Shown one piece after another: positions 48,857 through 55,873 of a stretch of 55,873 nucleotides of DNA (position 1 is its first letter; every line of letters starts with the position of its first letter). Location of the stretch: contig JBPCOI010000076.1 of NCBI GenBank assembly GCA_051000395.1, forward strand, positions 1 through 55,873. Reading direction: 5' to 3'. A program made the translations under genes and the position numbers. Below the pieces are notes generated by a model. It saw nothing but the letters and a program-made list of their open reading frames with translations, was not told the DNA's origin and did no database searches. The DNA comes from JBPCOI01 sp051000395. Lineage in GTDB: Bacteria > Actinomycetota > Actinomycetes > Mycobacteriales > Jatrophihabitantaceae.

Positions 48857-50243
48857 CCGCCAGCGCCGCGCCGGTGACCAGCTGCGCCGTGCGGTCGGAG
48901 AAGCCGACCGGCATCAGGACGCAGGCTGCGCAGCTCAACGCCACCACCCAGTGACGGCGCGCCCCGGCCGCGGTGGGCGCCAGGCAGAACAGCCCCCACA
49001 GCAGGTACCACGGATAGAGCACCGGTCCGAGCAATGCGGCGCCCAGCAAGGCGAAACCGACCGTGCGATCCAGGGGACGCCGCGACACGGTGACGAGCAG
49101 GTACGCGACGAGGCAGACCGCGGCAAGCACCACCACGATGCTGCCGCCGGCCGCCAGGTCGTCGAACGACGCGGCGGCGACGACCGGGGAGAGCACGTCC
49201 CCCACCGCGCTGGCCACGGAGAACGGCGTGCGCTGACGCGTCAGCGAGTCGAGGTTGCGCGCCCAGCCGAGGCCGTCGCCGACGCAGAGCACACATGCGG
49301 CGAGCCCGGCGACTGCCACCAGTCCGTCCCGTGCCAGCACCGTCCAGGCGAGGCGATTGCGCCGGTCGCGGCAGTGGGCGACGAGCAGCGCCGCGACCGC
49401 GATCAGCGCCACCGGCTTGATCCCGGCGCCCGCGCACGCCAGGAGGATCGCCAGCACCCAGCGGCGTTGGGTGGCTGCGAGCAGCGCGGCGAGCAGCAGG
49501 GCGGCGAGCAGTCCCTCCAGGTGCGCGCCGGAGACGACCAGCAGCAGTACGGCCGGATTGAGCACGGTCAGCGTGAGCGCCGCGACGCGGCGCGGTCCGG
49601 CGAGTTCGGCGGCGAGCAGGCCCACCGCGACGACGCTGAGCACCGCGACGGCCCGCAGCACGAGCACCCCGGCGAGCGCCTGGCCGCCGGTGACCGAGAC
49701 CGTCAGGTGCTCCACGAACGAGCCCACGGGGCCGGAGGTGCTCGCGGCGCTGCGCGAGTTGGGATCGATCGCCGCCACGACCGGGAGGTTCCCGAGCGCG
49801 CTCGGGGCGTGGGTGTACGGGTCGCGCCCGCTGCGGGCCAGCAACCCGTGGGCGACGTCGGTGTAGACGTCCGAACTAAGCAGCGGGGGACCGATGATGA
49901 ACGGCAGCGACCAGATGCCGGCCACCGTCCAGACGTGCCGGTCGGAGTACTGTGCCCGGCGCAGGGGCCGCATCGCCACGATCCACAGCACGACGAGGGC
50001 GATGATGGCGCCCAGCATCAGCGCAGCGGGAAGCGGGCCCGTCGGGGCGCCGTTGTCCGGTTGTAGGCCGAGCCAGGTGCTCATCGGGATGCTCGCCGGC
50101 GACGGCCCGACCCGGCCGCCGAAGTAGACGCTCACCGCGGCCGCCGAGAAGCCGGCTGCCGACAGGACCGGCAGCGGATGCGCCGCGACGTGCTTGCGCG
50201 CGACGTCGAGCTCGTGCAGCGCCAGCTCGGCGAGGTCATTCAT
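48759..50243 (-). CDS. MptB-like polyprenol-phosphomannose-dependent mannosyltransferase
   Basis: This 494-aa membrane protein has about 12-13 helices and is a GT-C fold enzyme. SSDVYTDVAHGLLARSGRDP contains the Asp of the GT-C catalytic loop and resembles MptA/MptB, which elongate lipomannan. ATG 50243 is chosen because the helices begin about 25 residues later; upstream codons look non-coding. It overlaps the P450 tail. An alpha-1,6-mannosyl activity is inferred from family resemblance only. Confidence 0.75.
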   Translation of the reverse strand: MNDLAELALHELDVARKHVAAHPLPVLSAAGFSAAAVSVYFGGRVGPSPASIPMSTWLGLQPDNGAPTGPLPAALMLGAIIALVVLWIVAMRPLRRAQYSDRHVWTVAGIWSLPFIIGPPLLSSDVYTDVAHGLLARSGRDPYTHAPSALGNLPVVAAIDPNSRSAASTSGPVGSFVEHLTVSVTGGQALAGVLVLRAVAVLSVVAVGLLAAELAGPRRVAALTLTVLNPAVLLLVVSGAHLEGLLAALLLAALLAATQRRWVLAILLACAGAGIKPVALIAVAALLVAHCRDRRNRLAWTVLARDGLVAVAGLAACVLCVGDGLGWARNLDSLTRQRTPFSVASAVGDVLSPVVAAASFDDLAAGGSIVVVLAAVCLVAYLLVTVSRRPLDRTVGFALLGAALLGPVLYPWYLLWGLFCLAPTAAGARRHWVVALSCAACVLMPVGFSDRTAQLVTGAALAVIALVLLARLRHRHRPQVRTPLQPQRRAVSGG

Positions 50244-50386
50244 GAGACGGCCAGTATGCCCGGTGGCCGCCCCGCGACCCGCGGCGCTTTCCCGAACACG
50301 ATCCTGACAAATTCCTGCCCCGGCACACATCTGGCGGGCGCACTGTGGAGCTATCCGCAGAGCCACCGAGTCAAGGAGACAAGAGC

Positions 50387-50899
50387 ATGTATCGCAAGAT
50401 TGCCATCGCCGGCGCGACTGCAGCCGTGATCGTGGGCGCCGGGACGGCTGCGCTCGCCGCCTCCGCTCCTGGGACGTCCGGGACGCCCGGGGCGCCTTCG
50501 CCCGCCGGAACCGCGAAGTCCGCGACAGCGCACGCCAGGCACGGCGGGAAGTTCCGCGGCGGCGAGCTGCGCCGGATCCTGCACGGCGAGTTCGTCACGA
50601 AGGGTAAGGACGGCACCTACGTCACCCACGACGTGATCCACGGTCAGGTCAGCTCGGTGTCCGCGACCTCGATCGTCGTCACGGCGCCGGACAAGACGAG
50701 CGAGACCTTCGCCGTCACGAAGGACACGAAGGTCCGGCTGCGTCCGGTTGGCGCGCCGAAGCCGGCCAAGGGGGTCAAGGGCCCGAAGGCGGCTCTCGGC
50801 ACGATCAGCGAGGTGCACCAGGGCGACACCGTGTTCGTCCTCGGGACGGGCAGCGGCACGCTCACGGCGACGCGCATCCTGGACGCCGGCAAGAGCTGA
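50387..50899 (+). CDS. Secreted protein with DUF5666/OB-like domain
   Basis: The 170-aa product has a signal peptide (KIAIAGATAAVIVGAGTAAL, cleavage near ALA-ASA) and a Gly/Pro/Ala linker. A small beta domain contains VIHGQVSSVSATSIVVTAPD and GTISEVHQGDTVFVLGTG, the repeat pattern of DUF5666-type proteins. AAGGAG lies 8 bases before ATG 50387. It is followed directly by the second 49-bp palindrome and converges with a sensor kinase. Sensing of a metal or ligand with the two-component system is possible but unproven. Confidence 0.75.
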   Translation: MYRKIAIAGATAAVIVGAGTAALAASAPGTSGTPGAPSPAGTAKSATAHARHGGKFRGGELRRILHGEFVTKGKDGTYVTHDVIHGQVSSVSATSIVVTAPDKTSETFAVTKDTKVRLRPVGAPKPAKGVKGPKAALGTISEVHQGDTVFVLGTGSGTLTATRILDAGKS

Positions 50900-50902
50900 C
50901 GC

Positions 50903-50951
50903 GATTGCGGTACCTGGGCGTCGGAATCCGACGCCCACGTACCGCAACCGG
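50903..50951. repeat. 49-bp nested palindrome, copy 2
   Basis: It has the same length and layout as 29940-29988. Outer arms GATTGCGGTACC and CGTACCGCAACC differ at two positions; inner arms GCGTCGG and CCGACGC are perfect, and the TGG/CCA spacers also pair here. It fills the gap between two converging genes and ends one base before the kinase stop codon. Confidence 0.85.
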
Positions 50952-52304
50952 CTACGGGAGGCGCACGGTGAACCGTGCGCCTCCCTCTGCTGCGTGACCG
51001 GCTTCGATGCTGCCGCCGAGGCGGGTGGCCAGACCGTGCACGATGGCCAGGCCGAGTCCCGTCCCGACCTGGCGCACCCCGCGGTAGCGCTGGTACAGCT
51101 CCGAGCGGCGGAAGGCGACGGCAAGATCGTCGTCGCTGAGTCCAGGGCCGCCGTCGCGCACCTCCAGCACCCGTCGTCCGTCCGGTTCGACGCCGACCGC
51201 GAGCACGATCGGCGCACCCGCCGGCGTGACGCGTAGCGCGTTCTCCAGCAGCCCGTCGAGGATCTGGCGCACGCGGGCGGCGTCGGTGCGGACCGGCACC
51301 GGTTGCGGCGGCACCTCCACGGCGAAGCTGACCTGCACCGCGGCGCACCGGGCGGACCACACCTCGGCCGCCGCGGTGGCCAGCGCGCCCAGCTCGACAT
51401 CGGCCACGTCGATGCGGAAGTCCTGGGCGTCCAGGCGGGCCATGTCGAGCAGATCACCGACGAGGCGCTCCAGCCGGTGGGCCTCGCCGAGCATGACGGC
51501 TCCGACCTCCGCGCTTCGTCCCGATTCGACGACGCCGCCGGCGAGGGACTCCGCGTAGCCGGTGATCGCGGTCAGCGGCGTGCGCAGGTCGTGGGACACC
51601 GACATCAGGAACTCCCGCTGCCTGGCCTCGGAGTGCGAAAGGGCGGCGGCCAGGGTGTTGACGGCGGTGGCAACGTCGGCGACCTCCGTCGGCCCCTCGA
51701 CGGGCACGGTGACGTCGCGATGCCCGTCGGCCAGCGCGTGCGCCGCCTGCGCGGTGCGTCGCAGCGGGCGGCCGAGGCGGTAGGCGACCGCGAACCCGAT
51801 GGCCGCCGAGACGCCGACCGCGATCAGGATCGCCCACAGGGTGCGGCGGATGGCCTCGTCGCCGCCCGCGGTGGCGTCCTGGCGCCGCTGCACCAGCACG
51901 ATGCCGCCGCTCGCGGTCGGCCGCGCCTCCACGTAGACAGCCTTGCCGTCGACGGTCCGGCTGGCCGACACCTTGTGCCCGGCGCGCAGCACGGTGAGAT
52001 CGGACGGGCGCAGGGCGTCGCGGGCCAGCGCGAAGTCGCTGGTCACCGTCCCCGTCGCGCCGAACTCGCCGTAGCGCACCGCCAGCACCTGGAGCAGGCG
52101 GCGCACCCGCAGCGGCACTCCCGTGGCACTGCGTTGCGTGCTGGACTGAGCCGCGTCGGCCAGGCGAGCCAGCGTCTGGCGCGCGCCACGCTCGTCCGCA
52201 GCCCGGATCAGGCCGATCGCGAGCGCACCTGCCACCAAGCCGGTGGCGACCGCTATGGCTATGCACAGCAGCGCGATCCGCGCGCCCAGCGTGCCGCGAC
52301 GCAT
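50952..52304 (-). CDS. Sensor histidine kinase
   Basis: This 450-aa membrane kinase has helix 1 at about residues 9-30, an outer sensing part of about 120 residues and helix 2 at about 158-178. A HAMP domain follows, then VSHDLRTPLTAITGY with the phospho-His (about 244). The ATPase part has an N box LENALRV, G1 RDGGPGLSD and G2 GTGLGLAI. Its ATG overlaps the response-regulator TGA by one base, so the two are a pair. The stimulus is unknown. Confidence 0.93.
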   Translation of the reverse strand: MRRGTLGARIALLCIAIAVATGLVAGALAIGLIRAADERGARQTLARLADAAQSSTQRSATGVPLRVRRLLQVLAVRYGEFGATGTVTSDFALARDALRPSDLTVLRAGHKVSASRTVDGKAVYVEARPTASGGIVLVQRRQDATAGGDEAIRRTLWAILIAVGVSAAIGFAVAYRLGRPLRRTAQAAHALADGHRDVTVPVEGPTEVADVATAVNTLAAALSHSEARQREFLMSVSHDLRTPLTAITGYAESLAGGVVESGRSAEVGAVMLGEAHRLERLVGDLLDMARLDAQDFRIDVADVELGALATAAAEVWSARCAAVQVSFAVEVPPQPVPVRTDAARVRQILDGLLENALRVTPAGAPIVLAVGVEPDGRRVLEVRDGGPGLSDDDLAVAFRRSELYQRYRGVRQVGTGLGLAIVHGLATRLGGSIEAGHAAEGGARFTVRLP

Positions 52305-53047
52305 CAGTCCTGCGCCGCGCGGTTGTCGGCGGAGTACCCCACGCCGCGCACCGTCCGGATCGGGCTCGCGCCGGAGAGCTTGGCGCGCAGCTGGGCGATG
52401 TGGACGTCGACGGTGCGGGTCCCGGCAATCGACGCGTAGCCCCACACCTCGCTGAGCAGTTGCTCCCGGCTGAAGACGCGTCCCGGCCGTCGCATGAGGA
52501 ACGCCAGCAACTCGAACTCCGTCGCAGTCAGCGCGATCTCCTGCTCCCCCGCGAACGCGCGATGCTCGACGGTGTCGACGTTGAGCTCGCCGACCTGCAG
52601 GCGCCCGGCGCCGTCGGGCACGCCCCGGGTACGCCGCAGCACGCTGCCGACCCGGGCCACCAGCTCGCGAGGGGAGAACGGTTTCGTCACGTAGTCGTCG
52701 GCGCCCAGTTCCAGGCCGACGACCCGGTCCACCTCGTCGTCGCGAGCGGTCACGAACAGGACCGGCGTCCAGTCGCCGGCGGCACGCAGCCGGCGGCAGA
52801 CCTCGACGCCGTCCAAGCCGGGCAGGCCCACGTCGAGGATGATCGCCGCCGGACGGTGGGCACGCACGGCTGCGAGCGCCCCGTCGCCACTGCGCTCGAC
52901 GTGCACCCCGTACCCCGCGCTGGCCAGGTTCATGCGGATGACGTCCGCGATCGGCGCCTCGTCCTCGACGACGAGGATCAGGCCGCGGTCGCGGGGGTCG
53001 CACAGCACGAGGCGAACTGTAGTGCCGCCGGGCCGCCGCACGGTCAC
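52304..53047 (-). CDS. OmpR/PhoB-family response regulator
   Basis: This 247-aa partner of the downstream kinase has a receiver domain with acidic pocket VVEDEAP, phospho-Asp in IILDVGLPG, TARDD and KPF switch residues. A winged helix follows with LTATEFELLAFLMRRPGR and VRGVGYSAD. GTG 53047 gives a 24-residue extension before the receiver; a later GTG (about residue 11) could be the true start. Targets are unknown; the secreted DUF5666-like gene next door is a candidate. Confidence 0.9.
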   Translation of the reverse strand: MTVRRPGGTTVRLVLCDPRDRGLILVVEDEAPIADVIRMNLASAGYGVHVERSGDGALAAVRAHRPAAIILDVGLPGLDGVEVCRRLRAAGDWTPVLFVTARDDEVDRVVGLELGADDYVTKPFSPRELVARVGSVLRRTRGVPDGAGRLQVGELNVDTVEHRAFAGEQEIALTATEFELLAFLMRRPGRVFSREQLLSEVWGYASIAGTRTVDVHIAQLRAKLSGASPIRTVRGVGYSADNRAAQD

Positions 53048-53071
53048 GTCCGGATCAAGGTGAGGTACGGG

Positions 53072-53878
53072 TCAGGCTGCCGGGCAGCTGGTGGCCTCCG
53101 CAGCGGGGACGACGTCGCCGGGCCCGCCGGCAGCCGCGCGCCGGAGCAGCAGGGCGGTGTCGGCGCCGAAGACGGGCGAGTACGAGGTGGCCGCGATGCA
53201 GCCGCCCTGGCGCAGGCCGCCGATGAGCCCGACCAGCGTGGGTTTCGCCTGGCTGCGCACCACCCAGGGTCCGCCGCTCGTGCCGTTGACGAATCCGGGG
53301 CAGTCGATGCTCGGGTAGCCCGCGGTGTCGTAGGTCCTCGTGACGCAGGAGATCAGGTCGTCGTCGGAACCGGTCGCATAACCCTGCACGCTCACGGTCG
53401 TGCCGAACGCCGGGGCCGAGCCGAGCAGGTTGGCGCCGACGACGTCCTCGATGCCCCGGCTGCCCTGGCGCGCGACCTGCAGGATCGCGTAGTCGTGCTG
53501 CGGGTCGCGGCTGCTGAGCCACGCCGGGTCGACGTAGGCGCGCGCGACGCCCCAGATCCCGTACGGCATCTGCCCCTCGTGGTATCCGGGTACGAACTCG
53601 ATGCCGAGCCCCGAGCCTTGCACGCAGTGCGCGGCGGTGATGACCAGGTCGTGCGCGGGGCTGTGCACCACGCTGGCGCTGCACCCGTGCGGCAGGCTGA
53701 GCGTCGGTAGCAGCCCGAAGATGCTGGGGAAGTAGAGCGGCCCGACGGTAGCGGCGGGCGGCACCCGCGGCGCCCGGCCGCGCGAGGCCTGTGCCGTGGG
53801 GGCGCCGATGACGCCGAGCAGCAGCCCAGTGAGCGCGCAGGCCAGGATCGTGCGCCGGACCGTAGCCGTCCTGCCCAT
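53072..53878 (-). CDS. Secreted trypsin-like serine protease
   Basis: The 268-aa product has a signal peptide (ILACALTGLLLGVIG, cleavage after AQA) and an S1-type catalytic triad: His in ITAAHC, Asp in HDYAIL and Ser in GTSGGP. Six Cys could form disulfides. It lies 24 bases upstream of the response regulator on the same strand but is likely separately expressed. The substrate is unknown. Confidence 0.9.
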   Translation of the reverse strand: MGRTATVRRTILACALTGLLLGVIGAPTAQASRGRAPRVPPAATVGPLYFPSIFGLLPTLSLPHGCSASVVHSPAHDLVITAAHCVQGSGLGIEFVPGYHEGQMPYGIWGVARAYVDPAWLSSRDPQHDYAILQVARQGSRGIEDVVGANLLGSAPAFGTTVSVQGYATGSDDDLISCVTRTYDTAGYPSIDCPGFVNGTSGGPWVVRSQAKPTLVGLIGGLRQGGCIAATSYSPVFGADTALLLRRAAAGGPGDVVPAAEATSCPAA

Positions 53879-53926
53879 CTGCCAATGATGGCCGGGGACC
53901 CGGCTGCGGGCCAGTCCTGCGCGCGC

Positions 53927-55066
53927 TCAACCAGGTTTGCCGCCCATCATCGAGAGCATCTGCCGCCCGCCGGTGCGCACGAAGCGCCATACCAGCGCCG
54001 CGGCGAGCAACAGGAACACGACGTTGAGCCAGCTCGTGTAGTTCCAGCTGATGCCCGCGTCGCCGACGCTAGCGTGCCGGGGACCGGACGGGACGAGGCC
54101 GAGCGGGCCGAAGACGAACTCGATCACGTACCCTGCGGCGGCCATCGTGGCGTAGAAGGTGGCGAACAGGAACCAGGCCATGCGCTTGCCGTAGTACTTC
54201 GCATAGATCAGCAGCAGCGGGATGATGATGAGGTCGGCGAACACGAAGCTGATCACGCCGCCGAAGCTGATGCCACCGTTCCACAGCACCGCAGCGAGCG
54301 GGGCGTTGCCGATCGAGCAGACGAACGTCACGACTGCGACGAGCGGTCCGATGAGCGGGCCCCAGAACTTGGCGAGCAGCGGGTGATCGGCGAAGAACAG
54401 ATGCTGCCAGAAGCTGTCGGGGATCCACGCTCCGGCCATGCCCGCGATGACCAGGCCGAAGACGAGATCGCGCAGGATCGCCGCCCACTCCATCACGAAG
54501 TTGTTGCTGATCGCCGTGAAACCGTCCGGACTCGACAGCCGCCGCCAGAAGCTGCCCTCGCCGGCCACGCTCATGTCCATGGCGGCGTGGCCCTCCATGG
54601 AGCCCGCGATCGCCTTGTCGGCCTGGACCCGGGCGGCCTCGCGCAGCCGGGTGCTGAGGAATCGGCGGAACAGTAGGGCGAGTAGGACGATCATCACCGG
54701 GCCGCCGACGAACTCGGCGAGGGTGAACTGCCAGCCGAGCAGCAGGGCCAGGATGAGCCCGAGTTCGAGGACGAGGTTGGTGCTGGCGAACTGGAAGGCC
54801 ATCGCCGCGGTGAAATCGGCGCCCTTGCGGAACAGGGAGCGTGCCAGAGCGACAGCGGCGTAGGAGCAGGACGAGGACGCAGCGCCCAGCCCGGTGGCGG
54901 TCGCGAGGCTGCGTGGATGGCCGTCGGGCAGCAGTCTCGCGATGGTGGACTTGGGCACGAGCGCCTCGATGACGGCCGACAGGGTGAAACCCAGGATCAG
55001 CGACCAGGTGACCTGCCACGTCATCGAACCCGTCACCCGCAGGGCGTGCCATACCGCGTCAAACAT
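53927..55066 (-). CDS. DUF318/ArsP-type permease
   Basis: This 379-aa membrane protein has about nine helices. The N-terminal half has GLGAASSSCSYAAVALARSL, a variant of the CSC-containing motif of the PF03773 permeases, and the second half SIGNAPLAAVLWNGGISFGG. A cytosolic loop (about 140-190) separates the halves. Family members include arsenical exporters (ArsP) and putative thiol or sulfur transporters. A CsoR-like palindrome overlaps the promoter, suggesting copper or persulfide control. Confidence 0.83.
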   Translation of the reverse strand: MFDAVWHALRVTGSMTWQVTWSLILGFTLSAVIEALVPKSTIARLLPDGHPRSLATATGLGAASSSCSYAAVALARSLFRKGADFTAAMAFQFASTNLVLELGLILALLLGWQFTLAEFVGGPVMIVLLALLFRRFLSTRLREAARVQADKAIAGSMEGHAAMDMSVAGEGSFWRRLSSPDGFTAISNNFVMEWAAILRDLVFGLVIAGMAGAWIPDSFWQHLFFADHPLLAKFWGPLIGPLVAVVTFVCSIGNAPLAAVLWNGGISFGGVISFVFADLIIIPLLLIYAKYYGKRMAWFLFATFYATMAAAGYVIEFVFGPLGLVPSGPRHASVGDAGISWNYTSWLNVVFLLLAAALVWRFVRTGGRQMLSMMGGKPG

Positions 55067-55074
55067 GCTTGCAC

Positions 55075-55093
55075 CATACCCCTAGGGGGTATG
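55075..55093. promoter_or_regulatory. CsoR/CstR-like palindrome before the permease
   Basis: CATACCCCTAGGGGGTATG is a 19-bp sequence with arms CATACCCC and GGGGTATG around TAG, matching the ATACCCC...GGGGTAT type of site known for CsoR-family copper and persulfide sensors. It lies 8 bases before the permease ATG. No csoR gene is in the window. Confidence 0.7.
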
Positions 55094-55116
55094 AATGGCA
55101 ACCGGTCGTACCGCGC

Positions 55117-55873
55117 TCAGGGCTTCAGTACGACCTTGATCGTGCCGTCCTGCTTCTTCTGGAAGTTCTCGTAGGCGTTCGGCGCCTCGCCGAGGGGCAG
55201 GCGGTGTGTGGCGAAGTCGTCCACGCCGAGCGGGTCGGAGTCGACCAGCAGCGGCAGGATGTCGTCGACCCAGCGCTTGACGTTCGCCTGTCCCATCCGC
55301 AGCTGGATCTGCTTGTCGAACATCATCAACATTGGCATCGGGTCCGTGGCGCCGCCGTAGACCCCGATCACCGAGACCGTCCCGCCCCGCCGGACGACGT
55401 CGATGGCCGTGTAGAGCGCGCTGAGCTGGTCGATGCCGACGCGCTGCATCATCGGCGCGGCGAGCTTGTCGGGCAGCAGCCCCACCATCTGGTGGGCCGC
55501 CTTACCGACCGGGGACCCGTGCGCCTCCATGCCGACCGCGTCGATCACCGAGTCGGGCCCGCGGCCGCCGGTCATGGCGCGGATCGTGTCCGCGAGGTCC
55601 CGCTCGCGCCCGCGCAGGTCGAGCACCTCGATCCCCCGCTGCTTGGCCCGCTGCAGGCGCTCGGGCACCAGGTCGACCGCGATCGCCCGCGCGCCGCGGT
55701 GCTGGGCGATGCGGCAGGACATGTCCCCGATCGGACCGAGCCCGAGCACGACGACCGTCCCGCCGTCGGGGATCGCGGCGTACTCGACGGCCTGCAAGGC
55801 GGTGGGCAGCACGTCGGACGGGTACACGAAACGCTCTTCGACGGGGCCGTGTGGGACGACGATGTGCGTGAAC
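55117..55873 (-). CDS. Zinc-dependent alcohol dehydrogenase, N-terminus outside the window
   Basis: The visible 251 residues contain the nucleotide-binding domain of a medium-chain dehydrogenase (VVVLGLGPIGDMSCRIAQHRG) and the lobe after it. YPSDVLPTALQAVEYA is the linker typical of formaldehyde-dehydrogenase-like enzymes. The frame continues off the right edge, where the catalytic zinc site lies. The C-terminus is near GTIKVVLKP. Confidence 0.88.
   Translation of the reverse strand, partial: FTHIVVPHGPVEERFVYPSDVLPTALQAVEYAAIPDGGTVVVLGLGPIGDMSCRIAQHRGARAIAVDLVPERLQRAKQRGIEVLDLRGRERDLADTIRAMTGGRGPDSVIDAVGMEAHGSPVGKAAHQMVGLLPDKLAAPMMQRVGIDQLSALYTAIDVVRRGGTVSVIGVYGGATDPMPMLMMFDKQIQLRMGQANVKRWVDDILPLLVDSDPLGVDDFATHRLPLGEAPNAYENFQKKQDGTIKVVLKP

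Overview
The window is about 55.9 kb of very GC-rich DNA from the chromosome of an actinobacterium (Actinomycetota). It encodes mycothiol synthase (MshD), a GlnR-type nitrogen regulator, a heparin-binding-haemagglutinin-like protein, an MptB-like polyprenol-mannose mannosyltransferase and several short-leader or leaderless gene starts. GTG starts are frequent. The genus cannot be fixed from the sequence alone.

Left chromosomal part (1-10.8 kb): the tail of an unknown protein, purB, a membrane-anchored propeller-like protein, a thioesterase/siderophore-interacting pair, an Ohr-type peroxidase, L-serine dehydratase, then an MFS multidrug pump diverging from a TetR regulator whose frame is cut by an in-frame TAA. 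A DUF2156 membrane enzyme and two tRNA genes, Ser(GCT) and Arg(ACG), follow.

10.8-18.3 kb: a complete-looking actinomycete integrative and conjugative element of about 7.5 kb sits in tRNA-Arg(ACG), bounded by a 41-bp direct repeat (one mismatch) that copies the tRNA 3' half. It has a tyrosine integrase, an excisionase, an FtsK-like transfer ATPase, a HUH-type Rep and seven or eight small unknown genes. Nearly all are in one minus-strand operon with 4-nt start/stop overlaps. One strong promoter drives it, flanked by two 22-bp inverted sites, and a frameshifted antitoxin-like fragment lies opposite.

18.4-34 kb: a DUF4236 protein, a one-permease/two-ATPase export system, a formate/nitrite-type channel, a nucleotide-sugar-epimerase-like SDR, HMG-CoA lyase, a secreted choice-of-anchor-type protein, a GMC oxidoreductase with a ferredoxin-like Cys cluster, mshD, glnR, a hydrolase and two envelope proteins.

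34-41.4 kb: a sulfur block. A cysteine-containing leader peptide precedes a rhodanese sulfurtransferase and its SseC-like partner, followed by a DsrE protein, nitrobindin, aminodeoxychorismate lyase, a Fur-family regulator and YgfZ. A TetR/AurF-type diiron oxygenase pair interrupts it. This order (glnR, mshD, sulfurtransferase, DUF1416, FABP, class-IV aminotransferase) resembles the corresponding mycobacterial neighbourhood.

41.5-55.9 kb: cyclopropane synthase, an MMPL exporter, an XRE regulator/HbhA-like/DUF2516 cluster, a TetR-cytochrome P450 pair with a clear palindromic operator, a mannosyltransferase, a secreted protein, a two-component system, a secreted trypsin-like protease, a DUF318-type permease behind a CsoR-like palindrome, and a truncated zinc alcohol dehydrogenase. 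A 49-bp nested palindrome occurs twice (29.9 and 50.9 kb), both times at gene ends.
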